DNA from: Tyto alba
Taxonomy: Eukaryota; Chordata; Aves; Strigiformes; Tytonidae
Length of the DNA stretch: 64,000 nucleotides
Reading direction: 5' to 3'
Assembly: GCF_018691265.1 (NCBI RefSeq)
Contig: NW_024881278.1
Span: 9,424,001-9,488,000, forward strand
The notes beneath the pieces are model-generated. The model was not told the DNA's origin. It saw only the letters and a list, made by a program, of their open reading frames with translations, and did not search any database. Shown one piece after another: positions 1 to 13,472 of the stretch (position 1 is its first letter; the number at the start of each line of letters is the position of its first letter). Position numbers and translations under genes: made by a program.

Positions 1-2689
1 ACTTAAACCCATTTCTAGGCTAGCATATATTCCCTGCCTTTCAAACAGTCATTAACCCCAGCAAGGCCTTAGCCCTTCCTCTTTCAGATTCAGTTCAGTA
101 AAGTACCTGCACTGGAGTCAGTGCCACTCTGGTGCGTTGACTCCTTGAATCTGTGTTGTGAATGTGTAGGCTAATTCTGAATTGCACTTAAGATGATAGT
201 CATTTAAATGCCAGACCTCCCAAAGGTACACGTAAATGTCTTGGATTGTTGGAAAGTGGTGAAGTTAACATTTCCAGGGGCAATCTCTTAAGTTCCAGCC
301 TTGGTCATGAAATGACAAATTAAACTGTTACTGTTCCAGGCCTGAATATGGCACATTGGTGTCAGCTGTAATTTGTATGTAGGTGTGAAATGTGTGAGTG
401 CAAGGATAGGTATGTTTCTGTGTGAATTTATGCATTTGAGGAGATTGGGAGAGAGGTGCTTTTTTTTTTTGTGGTAAGCTGCTAAAAAGCATGGCAGCTG
501 TTTGAAGGTGCTCGTGGGCTTGGAATGCATCAAGAGATTAATGAGCAAAAGTTGTCAAAAGTTCACTGAACGTGCAGGCTTGAAACAAGTAGCTATTGCT
601 GCTGAATTCTGCAGTGCTGGCAGCGCAGGGTGGTTGGTGTGTGTGCTGTACAAAGAAGCAGTGGTGCAAAGCTTAGACTAACATGTCACTGGCAGGATGG
701 GCAAAGCGTGGAAGGAGAAATGGAATTGCAGAATGAAAAGCGAGTTAGATGTTTTGAAATCTGGATTACAATCTGCGTCTCTTTCCACAGTGCACTGCCA
801 AACAAAAGGTTCCCTGGACAAGAGAGGGATCACTGCAGTTATATTCTGAAGAATGTAACTTTTACCTGAAGGGGAGAAGGGGTAAAAAATTGGTTCTAGC
901 CCTTCAAGCTAAGAATAAATGTGGGAAATATGAGGTGAATGCAGTCAGACCGGCAGCTGACAGCAGCTGCTTCTGTTACACTTTGGGCTGTAAAGGCAAG
1001 CAAAAGAGCTTTGCTCCTGCTTGAACCCTAGCGTGGCATTAGGAAGCCCTGCTGATTGCAACAAGGCGGGGATGGATCAGCAGTCCCTGTAGGCTTATGT
1101 AGGCCTAGTTGTCAAGGGGTGCTCAGCATCAAATGCCAGCTAATTACTGGGGGGGGCGGCGCGGGGCAAAGGGGGTTGTTGCCCTCAGCAGGGTCTTTCT
1201 GGGCAGCTCCAGTTGTCTTGTGTGCAGGCTTTGGGGGAAATAACAGAATACGGGTGATGTCTGTCTTTAGGAGGAAGCTGATAGCAGCTCCTTGCTGTCG
1301 TTGTTCCTGTTCACCTTCTCCTGTAGGGAGGGGTTGAGGTAGGACTTTGCAAGTAGGAGGAGACACAGGACAGTGATCCTGCCCACGTGAGATTATGGTC
1401 ATGAACTGTGAAAGGAGGATGTTTATTTTATCCGTGACTTGCCTTCTGGTGCTATGGTTTTGGAAGGAAGGTAGAACAGGAAAGCGATAATGAGTTTTAG
1501 GGGTGGATTGAGTTCCCCTATCTCAGTCACACTGAGTCACACTACTCACTCAAGAGATTTGTGACTCCCCAGAGACATCAGTTTGTGTTTGTGTTTGTGC
1601 AGGGGTTACATCATAGCTGAGGTACAGAAGAATAGAGAGACATGAACTTGTTGGTGTTTATTTTAAAAGTGGTTGATAGACTTTGAAGGGATTTTTTTCA
1701 TGTTGCTGAATTTATACAAAGAAACTGTATAAAAATAACTGACACCAGATGTAGAAGCAATATAATAATGCAATGTTAAGTCTTGAACCTGATATATGAC
1801 CACAAGAACTATTTATGCCCATTGCCAGCTTTCTCTTTATTATCTGCACAGAGAGAATGATAGAATTTAGCTGTTTAAACAATTTTTCATTTGTAAAAGG
1901 AGCAAGTAAACCTGTATCTCAGTACACTTAGTCCCAGCTCCTCATACGCAATGATTGTCAGTGCTTGTTGTGAGCAGTCATGGGAATCTTCTGGTACCGG
2001 TGTGTCAGCAAGGATTAAACTTTGAAAATATCTTGTCATCTCACTGCTGCCTCACTTTCTGATTTGATCACATTTGAGTCAGATCTGAAAGAAAAAAAAG
2101 TGACACTAACAAACTCTTTATCTGACCTATGTACATAACATAACCCCCTGATACAGTAAATGTGTGGACTCACCAGTGTGGTTTACTTCAGAATGGTTTG
2201 CTGTTGTCAGTTCTTTGACCCAGTTTCACCGTTGCAACAAATGAGGCTTATTTTCTTCTAAAACACTTATTTTGAAACACTTTGTCCCAGGAGAGACGAG
2301 AGGGAAAACAAATTGTTTACACAAGCAAACTAATAGTGGAAAATTAAACACCCACACTACTTCTTCAGGAGTTCCCCTGCTAGTAGTTTCTAAGAACTTG
2401 TAAATCCAGTGAGGAAAGAGAAACTTTTAGCAGTAATCAAATGGGTCTTGATGTGACTGCTGATGCTGCTGAGAAAGCAAAGTTTGGCAGCGATGGTATT
2501 CCCTATACCACTATCAAAAATAGGTTGAACAGAGCAGGGAAAAATGCTTATCTCAAAATATAGGGAGGGGGAGGACCTTTCTTCCTTGTCTGGATGAAGA
2601 CAGCCTGGGAGAGGCTTAAGCCTTTTTGTTTACTGTAAGAGACAGTTGGTGGCTGTAGCATCAGTACCTCCCTCTTTATACATGGGAGT

Positions 2690-3330
2690 TTATATGTCCT
2701 GGTCTTTTGAGGGACTTGAGGAAAGAAGCAGATGGGTGAGTTTTGGGTTGATGATCTTGGACCATCTTCTCAAATATAAATGTGATGTTGGAAGAAGGAG
2801 GAGGGATGAGAAGACCACTTGAACCTGTGTAAAGTGCCAGATCTTGGAGATGTTGTACAATATGAAATACATGTCTTTTCAGGTTCATTATGCAGGTGGC
2901 TAGGGAGAAGTGGGTAGAAAAAGAGAAGAGCTTTAGTAGGAAGCAGAAAATAGTGAAAACTGCAAAAAGCAAAGAGAGTCAGGTTGGTAGATGGAAAACT
3001 TAAAAGTGCAGGGAAGAAAGGTGTCCAAGACATGGGGTTTCATCCCCAGGGATTCAGCTGCAAGAGTGAGGGCAATCTGGGTGTAGGGGCTGGGCCTGGT
3101 CAGGGTAATCAGGGTGAGAGGAGAAAGCTAGTGATGGACGAGCTGATGGAAAAAGGGAGAGCCAGAAAAGCAGCAGTAGCCTTTACACTGCTGATGAATT
3201 GCAAGTCAGCAATGGCAGAAGATGATGGAGGTACCCGAGACGCTTATCAGTGGGAAAAGTCATAGGGAGAGATCAGAAGGAACAACTGTTCTCTGAAGGA
3301 GGATCAAGAGCAGCACCATGAGGACAGGAA
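2690..3330 (+). other. Purine-rich block, unknown function
   Basis: The plus strand is strongly enriched in A and G for about 640 bases, which keeps several frames open on both strands. Two AATAAA hexamers follow at 3565-3570 and 3589-3594. This could be an exonic part of a non-coding transcript or simply compositional drift. No protein domain is recognisable in any frame. Confidence 0.3.
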
Positions 3331-5795
3331 GGATGACCTGTGTTTACATGACTTGGAAGTTACACAAATTGAGACCCAAGCCAGGAAGTTTTTTTGAGGC
3401 TAACATTGTCAATCCCATGGTGTCTATATAAAAAACAGGAAGAGGAGTGGAATTAACTTGGGACAAGTATTTCAACAGCCTTCAGCTCTGAATTTCCTGG
3501 GTTTCATTGGCATGTGTCATAACCTTTTTGTTTTCACTATTGAATACTTTTTTTTCCCCCCATAAATAAATGGAATGAAAGAAGAAACAATAAACATTCT
3601 TTATCAGAATAGTTTGGCTTCTCTCATTTATTTGGTGAAAGTATATTTATAAACTAAATTGTAGCTTCTAAATATTTTGGTATCTGGAACTCCTTTGTCC
3701 CTCAAAAAGAAAACATCTCCCAAATGAATTCCCTCAGCTCCCCAAATAAGCAGTAGTTCAGTTGTATGAAAAGAACCTCATAATTAAAATAATATTCCAG
3801 AGCATAGTTGATGAAAGCTGTGGGTGAATTTTCTCATAAAACAATCACTCATTATAATCGGTCTTGTAGTCTTGATCCTTATTGGAAATGTACAGGTGCC
3901 TCAAATGATTTTGGGGATTTAAACTTCCTTCCTGATTTTTCCAAGTGGGTCGGGTAGGGGCAGTACCTTGTATTATGCTATCTGCAGACTTTGTTCTGAA
4001 GAACTGTTGGAGTGTCATATTTATGCCTCTCCCCTGCCCCCAACCGGATCCTCAAACAGGCAAGAAATAAGGACTGTTCAAATTCCCTGGGATCTTGTGT
4101 GGTTTGGTTTGGTTTTGCTTTTTTTTTTAACTCCCAGTAACGTTATGAAAAATGTCCAGGCATTTCATCTCCTAAGGTGTGTCTGTGGCATAGCTGAGAG
4201 GACAATGAGAATGCTGTGCTTTGGGGCTTATCTTGCTTGCTGTGTTGACACATTTGTACAACAGTGAACTGACTGATAGGCATGGCTCACTGTTTTTTCC
4301 ACTCTGTATAGACAAAGTGTGGTTCAGGAGCAAATTGCACATTCTGAGCTTGACGGTAGCTTTCCGTCTGTGTAATACAGGTTAGCAGCAGTGTTGTAGT
4401 AGTGCAGAAGGTGTGAAGTCTCTAGTGGGGCTAACCCAGTTCACCAGTCTGTCTCTCTCAAGCCAAGCCAAACCAAACAACAGTGGAAGCTTTCTACATT
4501 GAGTAGCTTATCTATTCGTTGCTAGTGGATCCTAACTAGGTTAGGTCAGTGAAAACTCTCTCTGGTATAGACATAAGTGTTTTGCTGTCTAATATATTTA
4601 CACAGGAGGTCTTTGTATGGAGAGCAGTGAGTTTGATTTAATTAAGTGAAAGATTGCAGTCTTTGCTGTGCACTAAACAAAATAAATAGGTCAAGACATA
4701 AGCACTTTTGAAGTTTTTCTAGTGAAAATGTTGTCTTTTGTTTATTGAGAAATAAATCTTTTGGCTGGTACTCAGCTTCATGGTTTGCTGTGTTTGTGCA
4801 CTGATTCTACAAGAAGAGTTGGTAACCACTTTGGAAATGTGCCACAAAAAGTGGTGCTTAAAGCAGTCGATAGTGTTCCACAAAAATAAGTAGTGAGGGC
4901 TGAGTGAATAAAGCAGCAAACTGTAATGTCTATGATATGCAGCTGTTTAAAACAGCACAACTGTGAAAGCTTGCATGGGATTTCTCATATAGGCTGTTTG
5001 ACTACATTAACCTCTTGTTCAGGAAGCAATAGTGAAAATGTAGCTAATGACATGCAAATACAATTGTTCGTGAACAAAAAGCAAATCCACAACTGCATGG
5101 CTCGAGTCCACTCAAGTTAGTCAATTGGTGTTGACCTGATGTAATTCAGTATGTAGGAAGCTTTGTGTTCTTAAACATTGAAAATTGATCCTTTTAAGGT
5201 CCAAGAATTTCAGCAGATTTACACTAGCTGACCCAGAACACTAAGTCTACTTATTTTAGGAGGGAAAAATGAAGTTCAATCACTTTCTAATTTTTTTTCC
5301 ATTCATTTAAAATTAGGTAGATGTTCACATATCGCTACTAGGTGGGCTGCCAGTTTTTTGTATGCCTTTTCCAGGGGTAGGTAAATAATAGTAGTGGTTT
5401 GTTTAGTCAGGTTGTCCCTGTAGAAAATGGATATTCAAACTTCTCTTGCTCCTACTAATACATAGCTCCAACAGTACATTAAATTGTTTGCTTATGGTTT
5501 AGAGCTTTCTGCACCTGGAGATGTTTTCTTACCCAGCCTGTGTGTTTGTATACTGGGGCATGTATCATTTGCCAACAAATACAAAGCTAAAAGTTTTATT
5601 TATTAATTATGTAAGTTGATATGATGCTTTTTGATTTTTGTGTTTTCTGTGGGGCTAGGCAAATATATTAATTCCTCTGTGATGAAAAGTAAAAATGAGT
5701 TTTGGAGTGGTGGGGGCTCCCACCTGTGTGAGAAATTGAGAAAGGAAAAAATAATGCTTTTGCTCAGATAACTTGTTCTTTCAGAACAAGCAGAC

Positions 5796-5828
5796 AAAAA
5801 AGAAAAAACAAAACAAACAAACAAAAAG
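5796..5828. repeat. A-rich simple sequence (AAAC/AAACA type)
   Basis: A degenerate AAAC-type simple repeat directly upstream of the CR1 fragment that begins about 50 bases later. It is low-complexity and has no evident function. Confidence 0.6.
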
Positions 5829-5877
5829 CCCTCCAGTGGTGAATGGGGACACGCACACCTTTGTGAAGTCAGTAAAA

Positions 5878-6220
5878 ACTGGCGGTTGGAAGGGGCTTCT
5901 GGAGGTCAGCTAGTCCAGGCCTCCTTCCAGTCAGATCAGGGTGCTCAGGACCTTCACCCACTGACTTTTCAATATCTCCGAAGGTGGAGACACCTCAGCC
6001 TTTCTGGGTTTCTGTTCCAGTGTTTGAATACCCTTGCGGTGAATTTTTTTTTTTTTTTTTTTTTTTGAGTCAGAAGTTTCTGTGTTCCACTTTGCCCTTT
6101 GTCTCTGGTCCTTCTAGTAATGTGCTTCTGAGAAGAGCTTGGCTCTCTTCTCTAGCTCCTCCCATTAGGGAGTTGGAGATGGTATTATGATCTCTCCCAG
6201 CAGAGTGTTACAGAACAAAG
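5878..6220 (-). mobile_element. CR1 LINE 3' fragment, old and diverged
   Basis: The plus strand carries the reverse complement of a CR1 3' end: GGTTGGAAGGGGCTTCTGGA, GTCAGCTAGTCCAGGCCTCC, then a TTTCAATATCTCCGAAGG block, CTCAGCCTTTCTGGG and TGTGTTCCACTTTGCCC, in consensus order. It is clearly older than the copy at 10978. A 23-base T run at 6044-6066 interrupts it exactly where the consensus has a short T tract (GAAATTTTTCC). The 5' end of the element is truncated, as is usual for avian CR1. It has no coding capacity. Confidence 0.85.
6044..6066. repeat. Poly-T tract (23 bases) inside CR1
   Basis: An uninterrupted T23 in the body of the CR1 fragment, flanked by recognisable CR1 sequence on both sides. 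It is therefore an expanded internal T tract rather than an insertion tail. Confidence 0.9.
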
Positions 6221-8930
6221 AAAATTTGATTGAAGTTAGTCAAATAGATGTAGCATTTCTTTGTAGTTTGAGGGTAATGTGTGTGCGTGTGTGTCTCAGT
6301 GGAAGCATTTTTCCTCCACACATGCTTTTGATACTCATTCTTCTCTTACGTGGTCTCTTCCTGTTTCTTTGTGCTATGTCCCACTCCTCTGGTCATACCT
6401 TTCTTTCCTCTCTCTATGCACCAATGACAGTAAAGGGTTATCATACATCACCCCCACCATTGCAGTATCTGAAACTTTTAGTGCTAAGTGGTTTATTCTG
6501 TGAAAAAACCCTGTGAGGGTTCTAGGGCAGTACTGCTCCCGGTTTTCATGGGAAATGAAGACTAGTTATGTATCAGATTTCTTCCCAAATCTGAGACTGG
6601 TTTAACCACTCAGACTTTTTGTCTTAATGGAGCTGCACATGGGCTCAAAGAGGGCACATATGCTTCCTGAAATCACAGAAACATCTTTCTCTTTGAAAGA
6701 TGATGCCACACTGTTTAGTTTGTCTCATTTTAGATACAATACACTAGTAATCCAAAAGGTTATTTAAATGCTCCCCTTGCCATTGGACTAATTCTTTTAA
6801 AAGTGGCTGGAGGGTGAGGTATCAGCAGGGTTTGCAAAATGCAAGCCAGCCTGAGGTGCTGGCACTGTGAGCGTGAGTGCTAGCCCGTGCTGCAGAACGT
6901 GGTGGCAGCTTTTGCCACTGCTACAGGCAGGGAAGCCTGTCACTTTTGCACTGAGGCTACTTTTTGTATTGTTAAGGTAACTTAACCTGCTGGCTAATAT
7001 GTAATCATATAAGTGAGGGCTGTGAGAACACTAGTGTTCAAGTTCAGGCTTGCACAGCTGTAGTGTCTTGTAGGTTGTGTGTCTTGGGACATGTGCAGCT
7101 CCTTGATGCTGTGAACAACATATTTGGTATACAGCCTGAGTTTATATGGTCTGCAAACTTACTATTTCATGTAATAAGCTTGAATAAAGAGAAAAGTATT
7201 AAATTGTTCCTAACTGATACTAAAATCTAAATTGAGAAGTAGCCCAGGTGGTTACATGTCTTAACAGTTTTTACCAAGAAATGAAAATATTAGCCCTTTG
7301 CATGGACTCAGCTGAAATAAAGCTACTGTATATGTACCTGCCTTACCTTATTACACTTGGAGGAAGAGTAGCAGCTACTGTCACTGGGAGCTATCTGAAA
7401 AATGAGGTGTCAAGTGTAGTATCTTCCTGATGACCTGATTCCATCACTAATGGGTAAAACATTAGGTCAGTGGGGGTCCAGTGGTACAGTTTACATACAC
7501 TCTTTTGAATGTGCCACATGGAAGATGAGCCTAAGGTCAACACCAGAATAAGGGAAATGCCATTTGTTCCCTTGTTAATCATTGCATTGATGTCTCATGT
7601 TGTTCTGAAGTTGAGGTGCACAGCAAATGCCGCTTCTGGCATTTGTATTCAGTGGTCTCAGGGTGAGCAGTACAAGCTTTTTAAGTAGAGTTTGGAATGA
7701 CAGATATGCTCAGTGATTTACGAGGTTCTTGTAGACTCTTCTTGCATACCATTTAGTGTCCTCTATACTGAACCTCATTCCGATACTTGTGGACATTGAT
7801 GGAAATCTTTCTGTTGGTTTAATGAAACATAGGATGTAGCTTTGGCTACCTCTGAGCAATAGTTTACTTTTAACTACAAAGTTAAATAAAGAATCATCTT
7901 TGCAAAACATTAGGGAATAATGAAACAGTTGCTTGCAACTGTAAACCGGTCATTTCCTTATAGACATCTCCATGTCTATTAAGCAGATCAGTGATGCAAC
8001 AAAGACAGCTAGAAAGTGCTAATGCGTTTTAATTAAAAGAAGCGATGTTTTATCATTGTTCAGTGGTGTACAAACTACTTATCATTTGATTTTATTATTT
8101 TTTTTAATAGTTAAGTATCTAAAAGATATTTAGGGTTATTTATTAATTGAAAAAAATATGCAGCTTTTGCAGTTCTCTTAAGGTCACATTTCAATCTTGA
8201 AATTCATGGCTAATTTTTACCTTTAAGGTCAAACAACTTTTAGTCCTGTCTACCTTTCTTCCGCCTCTTCCCCCCCCACCCCCTTCTGTGTGCTGGTTTG
8301 GGTAAAAAAATAATGATATGAAGGACAGTTTTTCAAAAGCAATTTGTTTTGCTGTATCTTTGAAAAGGGGATTGTTTTTACTGGAAATGAGCTGAAACTT
8401 ACTGCTTAATATTTCTGAAAACACTGAGCAAAATGAGTGAGAGTTTTGGTGTACATAATACTCTGCCACACTGGATAAATGTTTTAAAATGGGAGTCATG
8501 CATGTTTTAGAGCATTGGAGAAATTTAGCCATCTAACATTTATAAAACAGTTTGGACCTGATGATGAGCACAGAAAAGCAATCTTTACTGTTTATGCTAA
8601 CCTGAGTAATGTTATAGGACAGTACACACAGTCTGTGGTACCTGTTTTGCTGCTTCTGGTGCCATGCACTGAAAGCACTTGATGGACCTGAGAGGAGGTT
8701 GTGCAAGTGCAAAATGCTCTAAATAGTGTTTTTGACTGTGCAGAGAAGTTGTGCTTCTGTTATCAGACTAAGAAAATAGATAAAATTAATTCCTGGCTGT
8801 TGTTCATAAGTCTCTGAGATACTTCGACAGCATGTAGAGAGTTTGAGATTGAAATTTTCTAAAGAACAGAACATTCTGTGTGTGAATTCTTGATGTCCAA
8901 TGTTAGAGGAGTGTGCTGTGTTTTGTTCTG

Positions 8931-8997
8931 GTTTGTTGTTTTTTGTGTTTTTTTTTTTTGTTTGGTTGGTTTTGTTTGTTTGTTTGTTTGTTTCTTG
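8931..8997. repeat. T/G-rich simple repeat with (GTTT)n
   Basis: A T12 run at 8948-8959 is followed by GTTTGGTTGG and about five GTTT units (8971-8993). The minus-strand open frame rich in Thr/Asn/Lys is a by-product of this repeat. Confidence 0.85.
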
Positions 8998-10597
8998 AGG
9001 CAGGTGAACACTGTGACACTTCAGATATGTTTTGCGAGATTTCAGGTTGCACAGTGAATATAAGGTACCAGAAGTCCATTTTGGTTTAAAACCAGTTATC
9101 ATAAGCAGAGAGCATCCTGGCTTTTATGTGTGGCTGGCCTGGTTTATTTTGTTGAATTTGAAAAGTTGTGATATGTACCTGCTTATTTTTTCTAGAGAAG
9201 ATCTTTGTGGTTTAATGGAAGATCTGGCAATGGTTAACTTCAGTTAGGGCAGCTTCTGTCCTTAGGCTCTCCCTGTAGCCAGGGAAGGTAGAGGCAGGTT
9301 TAGAAGACCCCTGTTATGTGTCCATTCTGTGTCCTGCTCTCCAGAATTACCCATTCTCCACTGGCTGAGGAGCACTGAACCGGCAGTAGGTCCATGTCTC
9401 TGCTTGCTGCCTGGAGAAGTATTACCTCTGGCAGTGGTATGGTCAGAGCTTTGCTTGGTGCCTCTGTAGGAGTTATGACATGAGTGCTGAAACCCTTATC
9501 CTTCTCTGGGATTGAGAGATGCTTTTCCCAGGTGCGCACACGTGAGCCTAGCAGGTGGTTATCTAGTGCATCTCCATCTAGATGCAGGTGCTGTAACCCA
9601 TCTCCCTCTGCATTTGACTTCATGCTTCATTATGAATTCTGAAGCTTTTCCAGACCTTGAAGCTATATTGTAATGCAAGCGATTACCTTTTCTTGCTTCC
9701 TCCAGGAACTGCAGCTTGATGTTAAATGCTTTTTTTAAGAGGTTTGAAAACATATTTCTGCATGTTTGCACTTTTATTATTTACTGGTTTTGGCAGGAAT
9801 AACAAATTGAAATTACTGAAATGCTGCAAGAAATTCTAGTTTTGTGAGATATCCAGGACAGACAATTTGGGAAGATTATGAACCTTCTGAAAGGTTATCC
9901 AAATCAAAGTCAATCTTATAAATCTACTTCTTTGACATATCTAGAGGCAAAACAAGACATGAATGTATCAACGTACAATCATTCTCTTATAAGAGATGTG
10001 GTAGTATCCCTTATGATTAAATGCTGTGCCAAAGGAAATGACTTGGTTTTTTTATTCCTTTTCACTAATGTGGAAAGTATGCCATGGGAGCATGCAGGAA
10101 GAGGTTGTTTAGTGGAAGAGAGGAAGAAGAAACTGTTTGGAAGGGGTGCAGACAGACAGCACTAGCAGCAAACATAATCCTCTTGGTAGTGTGCCATGTT
10201 CAGCAAAGCTCAAGGATTGGATTTTCTGAGACATTCGGTGTTTGCCTAACTGTATGCTCCTGCTGGAAAGAGTGATAGAATGTCTGTTTGTGTCAGTGGG
10301 AGCAGAGTCAGGCCAACTCTTTGCACTTTTCAGATGCTTTAATTTCTGCATTTATGACTTCATCGTAAATAAAAGTGGGTAGACAGCTGTGGGACAGAAG
10401 ATCTATCCAAAATCTAATGGGACTGAAAACCCCTTTCCTGTGAGTACCATGCTGAAACAAGTTCAAAGTAATTCCTGCTTACCCTTTATTCTCTTAAGAG
10501 GCTGCCAGTGAGTAGGATCTGTAAACAAGGGGAAAAAATGTCTACAGGCAAAAGGTTGTTTGAGGTAGTCATGACTGGCTCAAACCAGATGTAGAAA

Positions 10598-10627
10598 GAT
10601 CAGTGTTTGGCAGATCAGAGTTTGGCA
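10598..10627. repeat. 15-bp tandem duplication
   Basis: GATCAGTGTTTGGCA (10598-10612) is followed immediately by GATCAGAGTTTGGCA (10613-10627), with one mismatch. Confidence 0.85.
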
Positions 10628-10977
10628 GTGATATTCCCACTTTAGATTAAGTCAGCCTGATGCATGGACTGGTTCGCAGACCCTGAACGTTCAAGTCTCT
10701 CTAGGTACTAGTTTCTTGAGCAGTTGCTGGTATTTTATGGCTTAACTCATAGTGAGATGAAAGAGGTCCACCTTGGAAAGATGGTTGTGATTTTCACAGC
10801 ACTGTTACACTAACCAGGATGGTGAGCATTGATAGTTCAGGATTCAAATACAGGTGTTCAGAAATGATCAGCCAAGAAAACTGGAAATAGCTGTGACTAG
10901 TAACAAATAAGCAAGTTGACAGTGTTGGGAACTGAAGAATAACCTTTGTATGATACAGTTTGATATCTATGAGAATG

Positions 10978-11345
10978 TCGAATCGTAGAATGGTTTGGGT
11001 TGGAAGGGACCTTAAAGATCATCTTAATTCCTACCCCACTGCCACAGACAGGGATGTTCTCCACTAGATCAGGTTGCTCAAAGCCCCATCCAACCTGACC
11101 TTGAACACTTGTAGGGAGGGGGCCGCCACAACTGCTCTGGGCAACCTGTGCCAGGGTCTCACCACCCTCACAGTAAAGAATTTCTTCCTCATATCTAATC
11201 TGAAGCTACCCTCTTTCAGTTTAAAACCGTTACCCCTTGTCCTATCACTACACTTCCCAATAGAGACCCTCCCCATCTTTTCTGTAGGCCCCCCTTAAGT
11301 ACTGGAAGGCTGCTATAGGGTCTCCCCAGAGCCTTCTCTATAACA
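10978..11345 (-). mobile_element. CR1 LINE 3' fragment (galliform CR1-F-like)
   Basis: The plus strand reads as the reverse complement of a CR1 3' end: AATCGTAGAATGGTTTGGGT, TGGAAGGGACCTTAAAGATC, AGGTTGCTCAAAGCCCCATC, CAACCTGACCTTGAACACTT, CTCTGGGCAACCTGTGCCAG, CACCACCCTCACAGTAAAGA, TTACCCCTTGTCCTATCACT and GTACTGGAAGGCTGCTATA. The match to recalled chicken CR1-F-type consensus is close and collinear for about 370 bases. The copy is truncated at the 5' end of the element (near 11345) and contains no intact reverse transcriptase. Short open frames over it on both strands are not genes. This copy is the best single clue to an avian, probably galliform, source. Confidence 0.95.
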
Positions 11346-11429
11346 TCACTCTCTCTAAGTCAAAGCTATGAATGGGGAAGGGGGAGGGCAGTTTGCCAGC
11401 CATTTGTTTTAGGAAGGAGGACTACTAGG

Positions 11430-11520
11430 AAAAGAGCAGCCATACTGTGTCCAGGTGAGGGTCCATCTAACCTATTATCCTCCTGGTTATGAGGAGGATA
11501 TTATGACCCTGCAGAGGCTT
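11430..11520. mobile_element. Possible ancient CR1/L3-type relic
   Basis: GCCATACTGTGTCCAGGTGA followed by GGTCCATCTAACCTATTATC resembles the widespread amniote repeat pattern 'gccatactgggtcagacca..ggtccatctagcccagtatcctg'. The match is short and recalled from memory, so class and strand are uncertain. Confidence 0.4.
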
Positions 11521-11639
11521 TACTGCGCCTCCAGGTGCTATACCATACTCCTCAAACTTATTTACCCATTCTTAAGGCATCACTTCTGCTTCCAGATTCA
11601 CAACTGCACCACACCTTCCCTTCGCATTCACACAAGCCA

Positions 11640-12290
11640 AGGCTGTGTTTGGGCCCTGTCTAAGTTCTGGCTGTCCCCAAGGGCCAGTGCTTGGAGCTCC
11701 AAAAGCTCATCTGCTTGAGGAGATCGGACTTCTGCAAGCTCTGGGGTCACACTGTTGGCTGGACTCTGCCCTTTTCTGTGCAGGCCCCCAAGAAGTTGAA
11801 GAAGGCCCCCACGGCTGGGGCTGCCAGCCCAGGAGTGGGCACGTGCTCTGTGGCCTTCTCCAGCTGCCCCAGCTGCAGGCGTGCGCGGTTAGGTGACAGG
11901 GACACTGTGTGGTGCAGGCTGTGCTCCAGGGGCTGGATCTCCTGCCTGCCCGCCTTGAAAAGGTGGCAGTAGGAAAGGGGTGAAGGGCACTGACTTTGTG
12001 TCTTGGCTCAGGAGAAGCCTCTGATTTATGAAGTATCTGGATCCCTTGGCCAGGTCTCCAGGCTTGGCAATTCCTCTCTCGCGTCAGCCATTTCGCCGTG
12101 CTCTCTGCCTTCTGGGGGGCTGCTGGAGCCCAGAGGTGGGCCTTCCTCCAGGCAGCCCCTTTGCTGAGCAGAGCAGGACTGCATGGCACTTGTTTCTTCT
12201 CTGTACTGCAAGCCGTGGGGCAGCGATGCTGCGTGGATGCCTACTCTCCCAGCCTCCAGTGGGTTTCTGCACAGGTGATGTCAGATGTCA
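11640..12290. other. GC-richer patch upstream of RIN2, no gene recognised
   Basis: This stretch is clearly higher in G+C than its surroundings, with scattered CpG (for example CTCTCGCGTC and TTCGCCGTGC near 12077-12100). Open frames overlap on both strands (up to 160 codons on the minus strand), which is expected where stop codons are GC-depleted. No domain, signal peptide or family motif is visible. It could be part of an upstream exon or regulatory segment, but nothing demonstrates that. Confidence 0.3.
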
Positions 12291-13453
12291 CCGTAGTGAT
12301 CCTCACTGATTGTACTTGTCCTGTCTTCTCCCAATCCATGGAAATTCAGGTCTTGGGTTAGCATTGTGAGTGAAATGGGAGACAAGGATCTGTTTGGAAG
12401 ATGGGACTATAGTAAAGTCTGTGACCTGGCTGCTTTTGCCTAACTCCTGTTTAATACTCAGGCTATCTGAGTGACTGTCCTGCTACGGAGTTTGAACAAA
12501 GCAGAGCAAGAGGCAAGGCAGCCCTAGAGAGGGAGGTGCTGTCGTGGTTTGGGCCTGGTTGGCAAGACAGGTTCATACCCTGATGAGGCTGCTGGCTGCC
12601 GTAACGGCCTGAGAGGAACAGCTATTGCTGTGGGGATATGCAGTGCCTCCTTCTACTCGTACCAAGAAACGAGGTTTAAGAGTGACAGCACCTGATGTGA
12701 CAAATGTAACAACTGAAAAAAACTTAAAAGCATAAAATGGTGTGTCAGCAGTTAGGATGTAACCGAACCTTTTTTCACTGATCAGAATATTTGCACATCA
12801 TTTAATTCTGCTGGTTGCCTTTAACTACCTTGTATCTTCTTTTCTTTTCTTCTTTATGAGAAAAGTAATAATTACCTTGGGGGAATTAGCAACAGGTGTG
12901 TAGCTGGTGGCAAATTAAGTGGTATTGCGTTTCAAATTTTGCAAGATGCATTGAGTCACATTGTGAGAGTAGTAAGCACAGTTCATGTGTGGTGATCTCA
13001 TTGTTTTTGAAAAGTTAAGGTGTATTGCATATTTCTGCTTCCTTTTTAGTTTTTTGAAATAGTATTGTTTCCTGAAAAGGTCTGCAAACAGTCATTCATG
13101 GCCCTTCTGCCTATGTGAGTAGTGAGTGTCTAATTTAATAAGATTTGGGTTTTTTTAGTTCATTATGGGCAGAAGTATTGTTGCTCACTGACATCATACT
13201 GGTGGCAACCAGGCTTTCTTCAGGAGAGTAGCTCACACAAGCTCAATACGTTCAGGTAACAGAGATAAAAGTAAAAACAGTGCTTGAAGAAACAGGATGT
13301 TGATCAGGGAATGTTTCTTATTTCCAAGCTTTTTCAAACACTTTAAAATGAAAAAATACAGAAATATGACAGTCTGTAAACAATGACTTGTAAGTTTTGC
13401 TGCACGCATTATTTGTTTTCTACAAGTAATGTGCCCTTGCGTTATTTGAAGGG

Positions 13454-13472
13454 AAAAAAAAAAAAAAAAAAA
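13454..13472. repeat. Poly-A tract (19 bases)
   Basis: An uninterrupted A19 run. No retrogene or LINE/SINE body is recognisable upstream of it. Confidence 0.9.

Noticed and set aside
11707..12189. Minus-strand open frame of 160 codons, with overlapping plus-strand frames including a PKKLKKAP stretch that suggested a histone H1 tail
   Set aside because: Frames on both strands are open because of high G+C. The basic stretch is only a few residues and no globular H1 domain follows.
12540..12570. TGTCGTGGTTTGGGCCTGG, similar to the start of some avian LTR elements
   Set aside because: Similarity covers under 30 bases, with no second LTR, primer-binding site or gag/pol remnant nearby.
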